A DNA stretch of 47,279 nt from an uncultured Erysipelotrichaceae bacterium (GTDB lineage Bacteria; Bacillota_I; Bacilli_A; Erysipelotrichales; Erysipelotrichaceae), in contig CAIFEQ010000013.1 of assembly GCA_903789495.1 (NCBI GenBank), forward strand, positions 1 through 47,279. Direction: 5' to 3'. This document shows, in pieces, positions 16,889 through 25,217 of the stretch. A program made the position numbers and the translations under genes. The notes below the pieces were generated by a model. The model had not been told where the DNA came from and did no database searches. It saw only the letters and a list, made by a program, of their open reading frames with translations. Numbering within the stretch: position 1 is the first letter of the stretch; each line of letters starts with the position of its first letter.

Positions 16889-17941
16889 TCAGCCCAGGTC
16901 GTCCTCGATGGCACTGCTCTTGGCATAGGCCGTGGAGCGGGCCTCGAAGAAGTCGGTCTTGACCAGGTTGGCGTTGGCATACTGGGAGACCCAGGTCATG
17001 GTTTCGGGTTCTTCGTCATAACCCTCATAGAGTTTTCCGATGCCAAGCGAGGTGGCACGCAGATTGCCCAGATAGCGGATGTAGTCCTCGACCATCCGGC
17101 TGTTAAGACCCGGGATTTTATCGCCGATGACATACTGGCCCCAGGCGATCTCCTGCCGCACCCCTTCCCGTAACATGTCCTTAATCATTTCGATGTTCTC
17201 CGGGGTGAAGAGCTGGGGTTCTTCCTTCTGCAGTTCCAGGAGAATTTCCCGGAAAAGCCAGAGGTGGGTGTTCTCATCCCGGTTGATGTAGCGGATCTCC
17301 TGCACGGAACCCGGCATCTTGCCGTTGCGGCCGAGGTTGTAGAAGAACATGAAGCCGGAATAGAAGTAGATGCCTTCCAGGATGTAGTTGGCCACACAGA
17401 CCCGCAGGAAGGTCGTCTTGTCGGGAGAAGCGAGGAATTCATTGTAGAGGCTGCCGATGTAGGTGTTGCGCCGCAGCAGGTGCTCATCCTCTTTCCACTG
17501 GTAGAGAATCTCATCCCTTCTGGTCGGGGTGCAGATGGAGTCCAGCATGTAGCTGTAGGCCTGAGAGTGGATGCACTCCTGGAAGGTCTGAATGGCCAGG
17601 CAGAGGGAGACCTCGTTGGCCGTGACATAGGAGGACACATTGGGCAGGTTGCAGGACTGCAGGGAGTCCAGATAGACCAGGAAGCTGAGGATCTTGTCGT
17701 AGGCAGTGCGCTCCGCTTCTTCCAGATGCGGATAATCCGACTTGTCCTGGCTGAGGTTGATTTCCTCCGGCACCCAGAAGTTGTTCATGGCCTGACGGTA
17801 CCAGTCGGAGACCCAGGTGTACTTCAGGTTGTTGAAGTCATTGATGTTGGTGGTGTTGAAGTTGAGCAGACGCCGGCTGACGACATCCGTGTCGCCGTCC
17901 GGGTTGAACAGCGGCTTGCGGGTAATGGAATCCGTTGACAT
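16889..17941 (-). CDS. nrdB: Class I ribonucleotide reductase, small subunit R2
   Basis: The radical-generating subunit, 350 residues from ATG 17941, chosen because AAGGAG lies just upstream. All di-metal ligands are visible: Asp92 (YLDSLQ), Glu122 and His125 (QECIHSQ), Glu189 (ILEGIYFY), Glu223 and His226 (RDENTH). Tyr129, three helical positions after His125, is at the place of the tyrosyl radical residue, so this is a standard tyrosyl-radical R2 and not a Tyr-less type. It follows nrdA by 11 bases; the nrdA stop codon overlaps the ribosome-binding site. No nrdI gene is nearby, which favours class Ia over Ib. Confidence 0.93.
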   Translation of the reverse strand: MSTDSITRKPLFNPDGDTDVVSRRLLNFNTTNINDFNNLKYTWVSDWYRQAMNNFWVPEEINLSQDKSDYPHLEEAERTAYDKILSFLVYLDSLQSCNLPNVSSYVTANEVSLCLAIQTFQECIHSQAYSYMLDSICTPTRRDEILYQWKEDEHLLRRNTYIGSLYNEFLASPDKTTFLRVCVANYILEGIYFYSGFMFFYNLGRNGKMPGSVQEIRYINRDENTHLWLFREILLELQKEEPQLFTPENIEMIKDMLREGVRQEIAWGQYVIGDKIPGLNSRMVEDYIRYLGNLRATSLGIGKLYEGYDEEPETMTWVSQYANANLVKTDFFEARSTAYAKSSAIEDDLG

Positions 17942-17952
17942 GATTTTTCTCC

Positions 17953-20466
17953 TTATGCACTGCAGCTTTCGCACTCTTCGGGATCCAGGGCCTTGGAGCG
18001 GACATAGTAGATGGTCTTGACGCCGCTCTCGCAGGCCAGGATATAGAGGTGAAGCAGCTGGGACATCTTGTATTCGTTGGTGATCCAGAAGTTGAAGCTC
18101 TGGGCCTGATCAATATGACGCTGGCGTACCGCCGCGGCCTTTACGGACCAGGTCTGATCGATCGTATGGGCATCCTTGTAGTACCAGTAAGTGGCCGGGG
18201 AGAGTTCCGGGGCAACCCGGGGCAGGATGGCCCCTTTCTTTTCCTCCAGGTAGTAGCGGCTCATGACCGGATCCAGGCCGGCCGTGGTACCGATCAGGAT
18301 CGAAGTGGAAGAGGTCGGGGCAGAAGCCATCAGCCAGCCGTTGCGCATCCCGTACCGGGCCACGTCGGCGGCCAGTTTCTGCCAGCGCGGGCTGTCATAG
18401 TGCCGGCGCGTGAAGTAGCGGCCGGTCTGCCATTCTGAGCCTTCGAAGGCCTCATAGCTGCCCCGTTCCCGGGCCAGTTCATTGGAGGCCTTAATAGCCC
18501 CGTAGGCAATCTCCTCGAAGACCTTGTCGGCAAAGTCGAGGTGTTCCTGGGATTCCCAGGCAATATGGTGCTTTGCCAGCATGTGGTGGTAACCCGAGAC
18601 GCCCAGCCCGATGGCCCGGTAATGCCGGCTGGTCAGCTCGGCCTGGGGCACCGGGTAGAAGTTGAGGTCAATGACGTTGTCCAGAGCCCGGATGACGTCA
18701 GCGGTGATCTGCTGGATTTCAGCCGGATCATCCACGTCGATGTTGCCAAGGCAGAGGGAAGCGAGGTTGCAGACGACATAGCTGCCCGGCTTCCGGCAGG
18801 TGACGACGACCGGATCGCCTTCCTTGGTCTCAATGGTCCGGGTGACGGTCTCCGTGGCACTCATGTTCTGGGCGATCTCCGTACAGAGATTCGAACAGTA
18901 GATCATGCCCGCATGCTTGTTCGGATTGGCCTCGTTGACCGCATCGCGGAAGAAGGCAAACGGAGTGCCGGTCTCGACCGCGGACTTGAGAATCATGCGG
19001 ACAATGTCCTTCAGGGACAGCACACGCTTCGAAATCCTGGCATCATGCACGCAGTCCCAGTACTTTTCTTCCCACTCCTTCCCCCAGCTGTCTTCCAGGG
19101 CATAGCCCTTGACGGTCAGGATGTCGTGGGGATCCATGAGGTACCAGTCCTGATTCAGGTTTTCCTTCGCCAGCTTCCAGAAGAGATCCGGATAGCAGAC
19201 GGCCGGGAAGACATCATGGGCCTTCATGCGTTCATCCCCGTTGTTGGTGCGCAGCTGCAGGAATTCGGGCAGATCCTTGTGCCAGGCATCCAGGTAGACC
19301 GCCACGGCGCCCTGCCGCATGCCCAGCTGATCCACGGCCACCGCGGTGTCGTTGATGACCCGGATCCAGCGGATCACGCCGCCCGAGGCACCCTCAAAGC
19401 CGCGGATACTGCCGCCGCGGGCCCGTACCTTGCCCAGGTACATGCCCATCCCGCCGCCGTACTTGGAGACCTGGGCAAAGTCGGAGATGGAATGATAGAT
19501 GCCGTCCAGGGAATCGGGGACCGTATCCACGAAGCAGGAGGACAGCTGGTGATACGGTTTGCGGGCATTGCTCAGGGTCGGGGTGGCCATGGTGACCTTG
19601 TGCAGCGACAGCATGTCGTAGAAGCGTAAGACGACCGCCAGCCGGTTTTCCGGTTCTTTCATGCCCAGATGCATGGCGACGCCCATGTACAGTTCCTGGG
19701 GCGACTCCATGGGAATGCCCTGATGGGTATGGATCACATAGCGGGACAGCAGCAGGTCGAGACCGGCATAGGTGAAACGCTCATCCCGGCTGTCATCCAG
19801 ATGCTGTTCCAGTTCTTCGATTTCCGCCCGGCTGTAGTGCTCCAGCATATAGGAACCATAGAGGCCTTCTTCGGTCAGCCAGCGCAGCTTCTCATAGAAG
19901 CCGTGAATGCCCAGCTTCTCTTCCTGCTCTTTCAGTTTCAGGTGGCTGTGATAGCTTAACAGCCGGCCGGCAGCCTTCTCCCAGTCCGGTTCTTCCTTGG
20001 TGGTCAGCTCGGCGGCGCTGCGGGTGAGCAGGTCCAGACGCTGGTCCCGGTTTTCCGCCGGTTTTTCCATGGCCTGGTATTTGGCCAGCAGCCGGCTGAG
20101 ATCACAGGCCGGAAAATCCTGCTGGATCTTCCGCAGGACCGGCTCCAGACCTGGTTCCTGCGTATGGGTTTCAATGGCCTGGCGCTGGGAACGCTTTTCG
20201 GTGCGCTGCTGGCGGTAGAGGATGTAGTTGCGGGCAGCCTCGAAGAAGCCGTTCTTCATCAGGGTCTTTTCGACCAGATCCTGAATGGCTTCCACGCCCA
20301 GTTCATCCTGGCCGGCAAACTGCGCTTCAATCTCCTGCAGCAGGGCATCCAGCTGGGCTTCGGTGACTTCCTGCGGGACACTGGCAAAGGCCTTGGCCAT
20401 GGCCTGACGGATCTTGGTACCGTCATAGGCTTCGATGTTCCCGCTGCGTTTGCGAATCGTCTTCAT
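17953..20466 (-). CDS. nrdA: Class I ribonucleotide reductase, large subunit R1
   Basis: The catalytic subunit that reduces ribonucleoside diphosphates, 837 residues. An N-terminal ATP-cone (about 1-90, starting TIRKRSGNIEAYDGTKI) provides allosteric activity control. Active-site residues are recognisable: Cys311 (LSSCFVDT), Asn526, Cys528 and Glu530 (CSNLCTEI, the thiyl radical site), and Cys566 (YVVCNLASL). The C-terminal redox pair Cys832/Cys835 (ECESC), which passes electrons from thioredoxin, is intact. It is cotranscribed with nrdB. I looked for a NrdR-box pair upstream and did not see one. Confidence 0.94.
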   Translation of the reverse strand: MKTIRKRSGNIEAYDGTKIRQAMAKAFASVPQEVTEAQLDALLQEIEAQFAGQDELGVEAIQDLVEKTLMKNGFFEAARNYILYRQQRTEKRSQRQAIETHTQEPGLEPVLRKIQQDFPACDLSRLLAKYQAMEKPAENRDQRLDLLTRSAAELTTKEEPDWEKAAGRLLSYHSHLKLKEQEEKLGIHGFYEKLRWLTEEGLYGSYMLEHYSRAEIEELEQHLDDSRDERFTYAGLDLLLSRYVIHTHQGIPMESPQELYMGVAMHLGMKEPENRLAVVLRFYDMLSLHKVTMATPTLSNARKPYHQLSSCFVDTVPDSLDGIYHSISDFAQVSKYGGGMGMYLGKVRARGGSIRGFEGASGGVIRWIRVINDTAVAVDQLGMRQGAVAVYLDAWHKDLPEFLQLRTNNGDERMKAHDVFPAVCYPDLFWKLAKENLNQDWYLMDPHDILTVKGYALEDSWGKEWEEKYWDCVHDARISKRVLSLKDIVRMILKSAVETGTPFAFFRDAVNEANPNKHAGMIYCSNLCTEIAQNMSATETVTRTIETKEGDPVVVTCRKPGSYVVCNLASLCLGNIDVDDPAEIQQITADVIRALDNVIDLNFYPVPQAELTSRHYRAIGLGVSGYHHMLAKHHIAWESQEHLDFADKVFEEIAYGAIKASNELARERGSYEAFEGSEWQTGRYFTRRHYDSPRWQKLAADVARYGMRNGWLMASAPTSSTSILIGTTAGLDPVMSRYYLEEKKGAILPRVAPELSPATYWYYKDAHTIDQTWSVKAAAVRQRHIDQAQSFNFWITNEYKMSQLLHLYILACESGVKTIYYVRSKALDPEECESCSA

Positions 20467-20493
20467 AAAGGGTTCTCCTGTGTTGTCTTTTTC

Positions 20494-20522
20494 AGGATAA
20501 GAGAAAACAGTTGGAGACGCAA
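20494..20522 (-). promoter_or_regulatory. Promoter of nrdAB
   Basis: On the minus strand TTGCGT and TATCCT are 17 bases apart, 28 bases before the nrdA start, which has an AGGAG ribosome-binding site. The -35 overlaps a small AGTTG/CAACT inverted repeat. Confidence 0.45.
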
Positions 20523-20537
20523 CTAATTTGACTGCAA

Positions 20538-20563
20538 GAAAAAGGGAACAGCGCAGTGTTCCC
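20538..20563 (-). terminator. Terminator of the MATE gene
   Basis: GGGAACA and TGTTCCC form a perfect 7-bp stem with a 6-base loop; on the minus strand it is followed by TTTTTCTT, 22 bases past the MATE stop. Confidence 0.8.
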
Positions 20564-20585
20564 TGAAAATACAGATTATTTTCTT

Positions 20586-21998
20586 TCAGGCCGTCCGGAT
20601 CTCTCCTTGAAGAGAGAGCTCCGACCAGGTCTGCTGGATCAGCCGCAGGCAGATCAGGAAGGTCAGTCCGTCTGAGACCGGCATGGAGTACAGGATGCCA
20701 TCCAGACCGAAGAACTGCGGCAGCAGGAGGGCAAAGCCGACTCCGAAGACCACTTCCCGGATCAGCGACAGAATGTTGCTCTGACGCGCCTTGCCCATGG
20801 CCTGCAGGAAGATGAAGCAGGCCTTGTTGATGCAGGCGGGGATGATCAGGAAGAGATAGGTCCGGAAGGCATGGACGGCGAAGCTGGTGTAGTAGCTGCT
20901 TTCCTGCGCCGCGCCGAAGATGGCGATCAGCTTGTCCGGGAAGAACTCGGCCAGCACAAATCCGATGGCCCCGACCAGCGTTTCGCTGATCAGCAGGGTG
21001 CGGAAGATTTCTTTCACCCGGTCCTTGCGGCCGGCACCGATGTTATAGCCGACCAGCGGGATACAGCCGGCAGCCAGGCCGACGACAACCGAGATGATGA
21101 TCTGGAAAAACTTCATGACGATGCCGATCACGGCCATCGGGATCTGGGCATAGGCAGCCTGCGAGAAGATCGGATCCAGTGCGCCGTACTTGCGGATCAT
21201 GTTATTGACGGCAGCCATCGAGGCAACCACCGAGATCTGCGACAGGAAGCTGGTCACGCCCAGCAGGAGCATTCTTCTGTCCAGGTTCCCGTCGAGCCGG
21301 AAATCTTCCCGGGAAGACGGCTTGATGGACTTCAGACGCGGCAGTTCCCAGACCGACAGCACGGCGGTGACCACCTGGCCGATGACCGTCGCCACGGCGG
21401 CACCCATCATGCCCAGGTGCAGGCCATAGATGAAGACCGGATCCAGGATCAGGTTGAGGATGGCACCGCTCAGCGTGGCGGCCATGGCAAAGCGCGGCGA
21501 ACCGCCGGCCCGGATGACCGGGTTCATGGCCTGGCCGAAGACATAGAACGGAATGCCCAGCGTGATATAGAAGAAGTATTCCTTTGCAAACGTATAGGTC
21601 TGCTCATTCACCGTGCCGCCGAACAGCGTGATCAGCTGATCCTGCAGCAGCAGATAAAGAGCCATCAGACCAAACCCCACGCACAGACTCAGCGTGATGG
21701 CATTGCCGGTACTTTTACCGGCCTTGTCCGCCCGCTGCTGGCCCAGAGCAATACTGACATAGGCGCAGCAGCCATCCCCGATCATGACGGCCAGGGACAG
21801 GGCGACCACGGTCAGCGGGAAGACAACGGTATTGGCCGCGTTGCCATAGCTGCCCAGATACGATGCGTTGGCAATGAAGATCTGGTCTACAATGTTGTAA
21901 AGAGCGCCCACCAGCAGGGAAATGACACAGGGAATGGCATATTCCCGCATCAGAACCCCGATGGACTCTGTACTCAGACGATTTTCAGTTCTGTTCAT
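20586..21998 (-). CDS. MATE family efflux transporter
   Basis: A 470-residue protein with twelve predicted membrane spans in two homologous halves, typical of multidrug and toxic-compound extrusion transporters. The N-terminus MREYAIPCVISLLVGALYNIVDQIFI is the usual first span (IP...LLxxLYNIVDxIFIG), and IPFYVFGQAMNPVIRAGGSPRFAM is the corresponding loop in the first half. It most resembles the MepA/DinF-like branch. Export is driven by sodium or protons; the substrate is unknown. A GGAGGT ribosome-binding site precedes the ATG. The gene has a strong promoter and a structured leader with a terminator-like hairpin. Confidence 0.9.
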   Translation of the reverse strand: MNRTENRLSTESIGVLMREYAIPCVISLLVGALYNIVDQIFIANASYLGSYGNAANTVVFPLTVVALSLAVMIGDGCCAYVSIALGQQRADKAGKSTGNAITLSLCVGFGLMALYLLLQDQLITLFGGTVNEQTYTFAKEYFFYITLGIPFYVFGQAMNPVIRAGGSPRFAMAATLSGAILNLILDPVFIYGLHLGMMGAAVATVIGQVVTAVLSVWELPRLKSIKPSSREDFRLDGNLDRRMLLLGVTSFLSQISVVASMAAVNNMIRKYGALDPIFSQAAYAQIPMAVIGIVMKFFQIIISVVVGLAAGCIPLVGYNIGAGRKDRVKEIFRTLLISETLVGAIGFVLAEFFPDKLIAIFGAAQESSYYTSFAVHAFRTYLFLIIPACINKACFIFLQAMGKARQSNILSLIREVVFGVGFALLLPQFFGLDGILYSMPVSDGLTFLICLRLIQQTWSELSLQGEIRTA

Positions 21999-22010
21999 GT
22001 TTACCTCCGC

Positions 22011-22059
22011 AAAAGAAAAGCGTGCTGTCCTGCTGGATTTACGCCAAAGGGCAACACGC
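22011..22059 (-). terminator. Terminator-like hairpin in the MATE leader (candidate attenuator)
   Basis: On the minus strand GCGTGTTG pairs with CAGCACGC (one G-U pair), the stem continues with CC/GG pairs after one mismatch, and TTTTCTTTT follows directly. The ribosome-binding site begins only a few bases later. A terminator inside a leader, 12 bases before the Shine-Dalgarno, suggests conditional termination. Confidence 0.55.
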
Positions 22060-22075
22060 GGTTTACTGTCGAACC

Positions 22076-22094
22076 GATACGGCTTTTCCGTATC
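22076..22094 (-). other. Leader hairpin upstream of the MATE attenuator
   Basis: GATACGG-CTTTT-CCGTATC is a perfect 7-bp stem near the 5' end of the MATE leader. A second short stem (CGGTT/AACCG on the minus strand) lies between it and the terminator-like hairpin. Confidence 0.5.
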
Positions 22095-22102
22095 CGTGAC
22101 GT

Positions 22103-22131
22103 ATTTTAGCCAGCCCCGCGGGAAAAGTCAA
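22103..22131 (-). promoter_or_regulatory. Promoter of the MATE gene
   Basis: On the minus strand TTGACT and TAAAAT are separated by exactly 17 bases. The predicted leader is about 95 bases long. Confidence 0.7.
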
Positions 22132-22224
22132 AGCAGATTTTTTCGAAAACTGCCTGAGAAATTCTGCTGTGCCCGGACGCAGAAAACGAGATAATAAGGA
22201 TAAAGAGAGGAAGGCATTCCGGTC

Positions 22225-23037
22225 ATGAAAATCTATGCACTGTACTTCAGTCCGACCCATACGGGACAGCGGATTGTCCAGGCCGCAGCTTCGGGTCTGG
22301 CCCTGCCCCTGACGGAATACGATATTACCCTGCCGGCGGCCAGGAAGCAGTTCCTGGCGGCGGTTCCCCAGCCTGCCGCAGACGATGTGGTCCTGCTGGA
22401 AGGACCCGTCTATGGCGGCCGCCTCTGCAGCCTGGCCCTTCAGGCTTTCGGTCAGCTGAAAGGAACGGGACAGCCGGCCGTTCTCCTGGCCCTCTATGGC
22501 AACCGGAATTTCGATGAGGCCGGGCAGGAACTCTATGACCTGGCCGTCCAGACCGGCTTCCGGCCGATCGGCTTCGGTGCCTTCATCGGCGAACATTCCT
22601 TCTCCCAGACACTGGCTGCAGGCCGGCCGGATGCTTCGGATCTGGCTCTGGCGGAGCACTTCGGAAAGGCCCTGCGGGAAAAGCTGTCCGGGACAGCTGT
22701 TCCCCTGAAGCGGGAACAGATTCCCTTCTGTCCCCGCACCCCGCTGATCCGCAGTCATGGCCAGGTGCTCAAGGGTCTGCCGGGACCGGATGTGGATAAC
22801 GAGCGCTGCACGGGCTGCGGCCGCTGTGTGGCGGCCTGCCCGGTAGGCAATCTGGTACAGAACAAGGAAACGGGGAAGGCGGAAAATACCCGTACGGCCT
22901 GTCTGCACTGCCGGGCCTGTGCACGGGTCTGCCCGGTGCAGGCGGTGGACTTCCACGGCACTTCGTATGCCTGGCTGATCCAGAACTGTCAGGAGAATTT
23001 CGGCCGGGTGCGCAAGGGCAATCTGCTGGTGCTCTGA
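22225..23037 (+). CDS. Flavodoxin-ferredoxin fusion (EFR1-type), copy 1
   Basis: A 270-residue electron-transfer protein. Residues 1-160 are a flavodoxin-like domain beginning YFSPTHTGQ, the FMN phosphate-binding loop. Residues 190-245 are a bacterial 2[4Fe-4S] ferredoxin with two motifs: Cys195, 198, 201 and 205 (CTGCGRCVAACP) and Cys226, 229, 232 and 236 (CLHCRACARVCP). Such EFR1-like fusions are common in anaerobic Firmicutes and are thought to shuttle electrons between flavin and iron-sulfur partners. GAGGAAGG precedes the ATG. A paralogue follows 57 bases downstream. It diverges from the MATE gene. Confidence 0.88.
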   Translation: MKIYALYFSPTHTGQRIVQAAASGLALPLTEYDITLPAARKQFLAAVPQPAADDVVLLEGPVYGGRLCSLALQAFGQLKGTGQPAVLLALYGNRNFDEAGQELYDLAVQTGFRPIGFGAFIGEHSFSQTLAAGRPDASDLALAEHFGKALREKLSGTAVPLKREQIPFCPRTPLIRSHGQVLKGLPGPDVDNERCTGCGRCVAACPVGNLVQNKETGKAENTRTACLHCRACARVCPVQAVDFHGTSYAWLIQNCQENFGRVRKGNLLVL

Positions 23038-23094
23038 ATCCAACAGGCAGAATCAGCTGGTTCTGTTAGGATAAAACAAGGAGGATATCTGTAC

Positions 23095-23910
23095 ATGGAG
23101 ACCATTCTTTTCTACTTCAGTCCGACCCATACGGGTCAGAAAACCGCCCGGGCCATTGCCAGAGGGCTGGGTTTTGAAACCAAAGAGGTTGACGTCACCC
23201 TGCCTCAGCAGCGCAAGGCCTTTATGGCTGCGGTGCCGGCGATTCCGGAAAATGCCGTCGTTCTGCTGGAAAGCCCGGTGTATGGCGGCCATCTCAACGG
23301 TGTGGCCAGACAGATGCTGAGCCAGCTCAAGGGCAATGGACAGCCGGCCATTCTGCTGACCCTCTATGGCAACCGGCACTATGACGAAGCCAATAAGGAA
23401 CTCTATGACCTGGCCAGGACAGCCGGGTTCCGTCCGGTGGCCTGCGGTTCCTTCATCGGCGAACATTCCTTCTCCGATAAGATCGCCACCGGCCGTCCCA
23501 ACGACAAGGATCTGGCCGAGGCCGAGGCATTCGGCAAATCCATCGGTGCCAAGCTGGCCGGCAGCTGGAGTGAACTGACTGCAGAACAGATTCCGTTCAA
23601 CGCCCGCAACGACAATCCGTCCGCCAAGGCTGCGGCCCTGCCCAAGGAAGCCATCGGCCCGCATGTCGACGAGGAAAAATGCATCGGCTGCGGCAGCTGT
23701 GTGCAGGCCTGCCCGATGGGCAATCTGGTACTGAACACGGAAAAGGGCAAGGCGGAAAATACGCATACCGCCTGCCTGCGCTGCCGGGCCTGTGCCCGGG
23801 TCTGCCCGGTGCAGGGCATCGACTTTGTCGGCGAAGAGTGGCAGAAGGTCGTGCAGAGATGCTTCATGGGCTTCGGCAGCCCGGCCCGGGAGAACGTCAC
23901 CGTCCTCTGA
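23095..23910 (+). CDS. Flavodoxin-ferredoxin fusion (EFR1-type), copy 2
   Basis: A 271-residue paralogue of the preceding gene, collinear over its whole length: the same YFSPTHTGQ flavin loop, GPVYGG/SPVYGG, YGNR, FIGEHSFS and two complete ferredoxin motifs (Cys196, 199, 202, 206 and Cys227, 230, 233, 237). The pair is clearly a tandem duplication, with many conservative substitutions, so it is not recent. A very strong AAGGAGG ribosome-binding site precedes the ATG. All eight iron-sulfur cysteines are kept in both copies, so both are probably active. They may be cotranscribed. Confidence 0.88.
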   Translation: METILFYFSPTHTGQKTARAIARGLGFETKEVDVTLPQQRKAFMAAVPAIPENAVVLLESPVYGGHLNGVARQMLSQLKGNGQPAILLTLYGNRHYDEANKELYDLARTAGFRPVACGSFIGEHSFSDKIATGRPNDKDLAEAEAFGKSIGAKLAGSWSELTAEQIPFNARNDNPSAKAAALPKEAIGPHVDEEKCIGCGSCVQACPMGNLVLNTEKGKAENTHTACLRCRACARVCPVQGIDFVGEEWQKVVQRCFMGFGSPARENVTVL

Positions 23911-24020
23911 GGCAGGAAGGGGAAATACCGGACTGCACCGCCCTTTTCCTGCGTATACATGCATGAGGCAGGAACGGGGAAAAGATACGCCGGAAGCGGC
24001 AGACTGAAGGGTGCTTTACA

Positions 24021-24049
24021 TTGAATATTGAGAAGCAGATTCATATAAT
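24021..24049 (+). promoter_or_regulatory. Promoter of gap
   Basis: TTGAAT and TATAAT are separated by 17 bases; AAAAGGAGGAG follows as the ribosome-binding site. A strong promoter, as expected for a glycolytic gene. Confidence 0.7.
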
Positions 24050-24078
24050 CTAAGTTGAAGAAAAGGAGGAGCGGCTCT

Positions 24079-25095
24079 ATGGCAAATGTAAGAGTTGCGA
24101 TCAATGGTTTCGGCAGAATCGGCCGTCTGGCATTCCGGCAGATGTTCGTCACGGAAGGGTATGATGTCGTGGCGATCAATGATCTGACGGAACCGAAGAT
24201 GCTGGCCTATCTGCTGGCACACGACAGCTCCCAGAGAAAGTGGGAAGGTCACACGGTATCATTCGATGACACAAGCATTACCGTCGATGGCAAGAAGATT
24301 CCGATTTTCAAGGAGAAGGATGCGGTGAATCTGCCCTGGAAGGAATATGACGTTGACGTAGTGCTGGAGTGCACAGGCTTCTATACCAAGAAGGCCAAGG
24401 CACAGGCGCATATCGATGCCGGTGCCAAGAAGGTTGTCATCTCGGCTCCGGCCGGGGATGATCTGCCGACCATTGTCTACGGCGTCAATGAGAAGACCCT
24501 GAAGCCGGAAGACACCATCATTTCGGCGGCTTCCTGCACGACCAACTGCCTGGCCCCGATGGCCTGGGCGCTGCACAAGTATGCCCCGATTCAGTCGGGC
24601 ATCATGTGCACGGTTCACGGCTATACCGGTGACCAGATGATTCTGGACGGCCCGCAGAGAAAGGGCAATCTGCGTCGTTCCAGAGCCGCTGCCATCAACA
24701 TCGTGCCGACATCTTCCGGTGCCGCCAAGGCCATCGGGAATGTCATTCCGGAACTGAAGGGCAAGCTGATCGGTGCCGCCCAGCGTGTGCCGGTTGCGAC
24801 CGGTTCCACGACCCTGCTGTTTGCGGTGGTCAAGGGCAAGGATGTCACGGTGGAAGGCATCAATGCGGCCATGAAGGCGGATGAGTCGGAGTCCTTTGCG
24901 TACAATACCGAAGAGATCGTGTCCAGCGATGTCATCGGCGAGACGCATGGTTCCATCTTCGATGCCACGCAGACCATGGTCTGCCCGATCGGGGATGATC
25001 TGTATGAAGTGCAGGTCGTTTCCTGGTACGACAACGAGAACTCCTACACCTCTCAGATGGTGCGGACCATCAAGTATTTTGCCGAACTGAAGTAA
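24079..25095 (+). CDS. gap: Glyceraldehyde-3-phosphate dehydrogenase
   Basis: A 338-residue glycolytic enzyme that oxidises glyceraldehyde 3-phosphate to 1,3-bisphosphoglycerate. The NAD-binding loop is [13 protein letters not shown] (8-20), and Asp35 after the second strand favours NAD over NADP. The active-site segment [12 protein letters not shown] places the catalytic Cys153, and His180 sits in [10 protein letters not shown] set the start at ATG 24079 because AAGGAGG lies at the right distance and the protein then begins [12 protein letters not shown] as in the family; an upstream in-frame ATG at 24055 would precede the ribosome-binding site. It is a single-gene transcript with its own promoter and terminator. 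Confidence 0.96.
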   Translation: MANVRVAINGFGRIGRLAFRQMFVTEGYDVVAINDLTEPKMLAYLLAHDSSQRKWEGHTVSFDDTSITVDGKKIPIFKEKDAVNLPWKEYDVDVVLECTGFYTKKAKAQAHIDAGAKKVVISAPAGDDLPTIVYGVNEKTLKPEDTIISAASCTTNCLAPMAWALHKYAPIQSGIMCTVHGYTGDQMILDGPQRKGNLRRSRAAAINIVPTSSGAAKAIGNVIPELKGKLIGAAQRVPVATGSTTLLFAVVKGKDVTVEGINAAMKADESESFAYNTEEIVSSDVIGETHGSIFDATQTMVCPIGDDLYEVQVVSWYDNENSYTSQMVRTIKYFAELK

Positions 25096-25116
25096 GGTTC
25101 CTCACAGAAGCAACGG

Positions 25117-25142
25117 GGAGCGGCCGGTCCGCTCCTCTTTTT
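25117..25142 (+). terminator. Terminator of gap
   Basis: GGAGCGG-CCGGT-CCGCTCC forms a perfect 7-bp stem followed by TCTTTTT, 21 bases after the gap stop. Confidence 0.85.
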
Positions 25143-25159
25143 GCATGGCCGGGGCTGTG

Positions 25160-25188
25160 TTGAAAACCATGTTTTTTCCCGATAAAAT
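25160..25188 (+). promoter_or_regulatory. Promoter of the HTH-RCC1-Fn3 gene
   Basis: TTGAAA and TAAAAT are separated by exactly 17 bases, 29 bases before the ATG at 25218. Confidence 0.7.
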
Positions 25189-25217
25189 GGTGACGACAAC
25201 ATAATCGGAGAATGTGT

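Noticed and set aside
20467-20585. NrdR boxes upstream of nrdA
   Set aside because: No pair of ACACWATATATWGTGT-like sites was found; only a short AGTTG/CAACT repeat is present.
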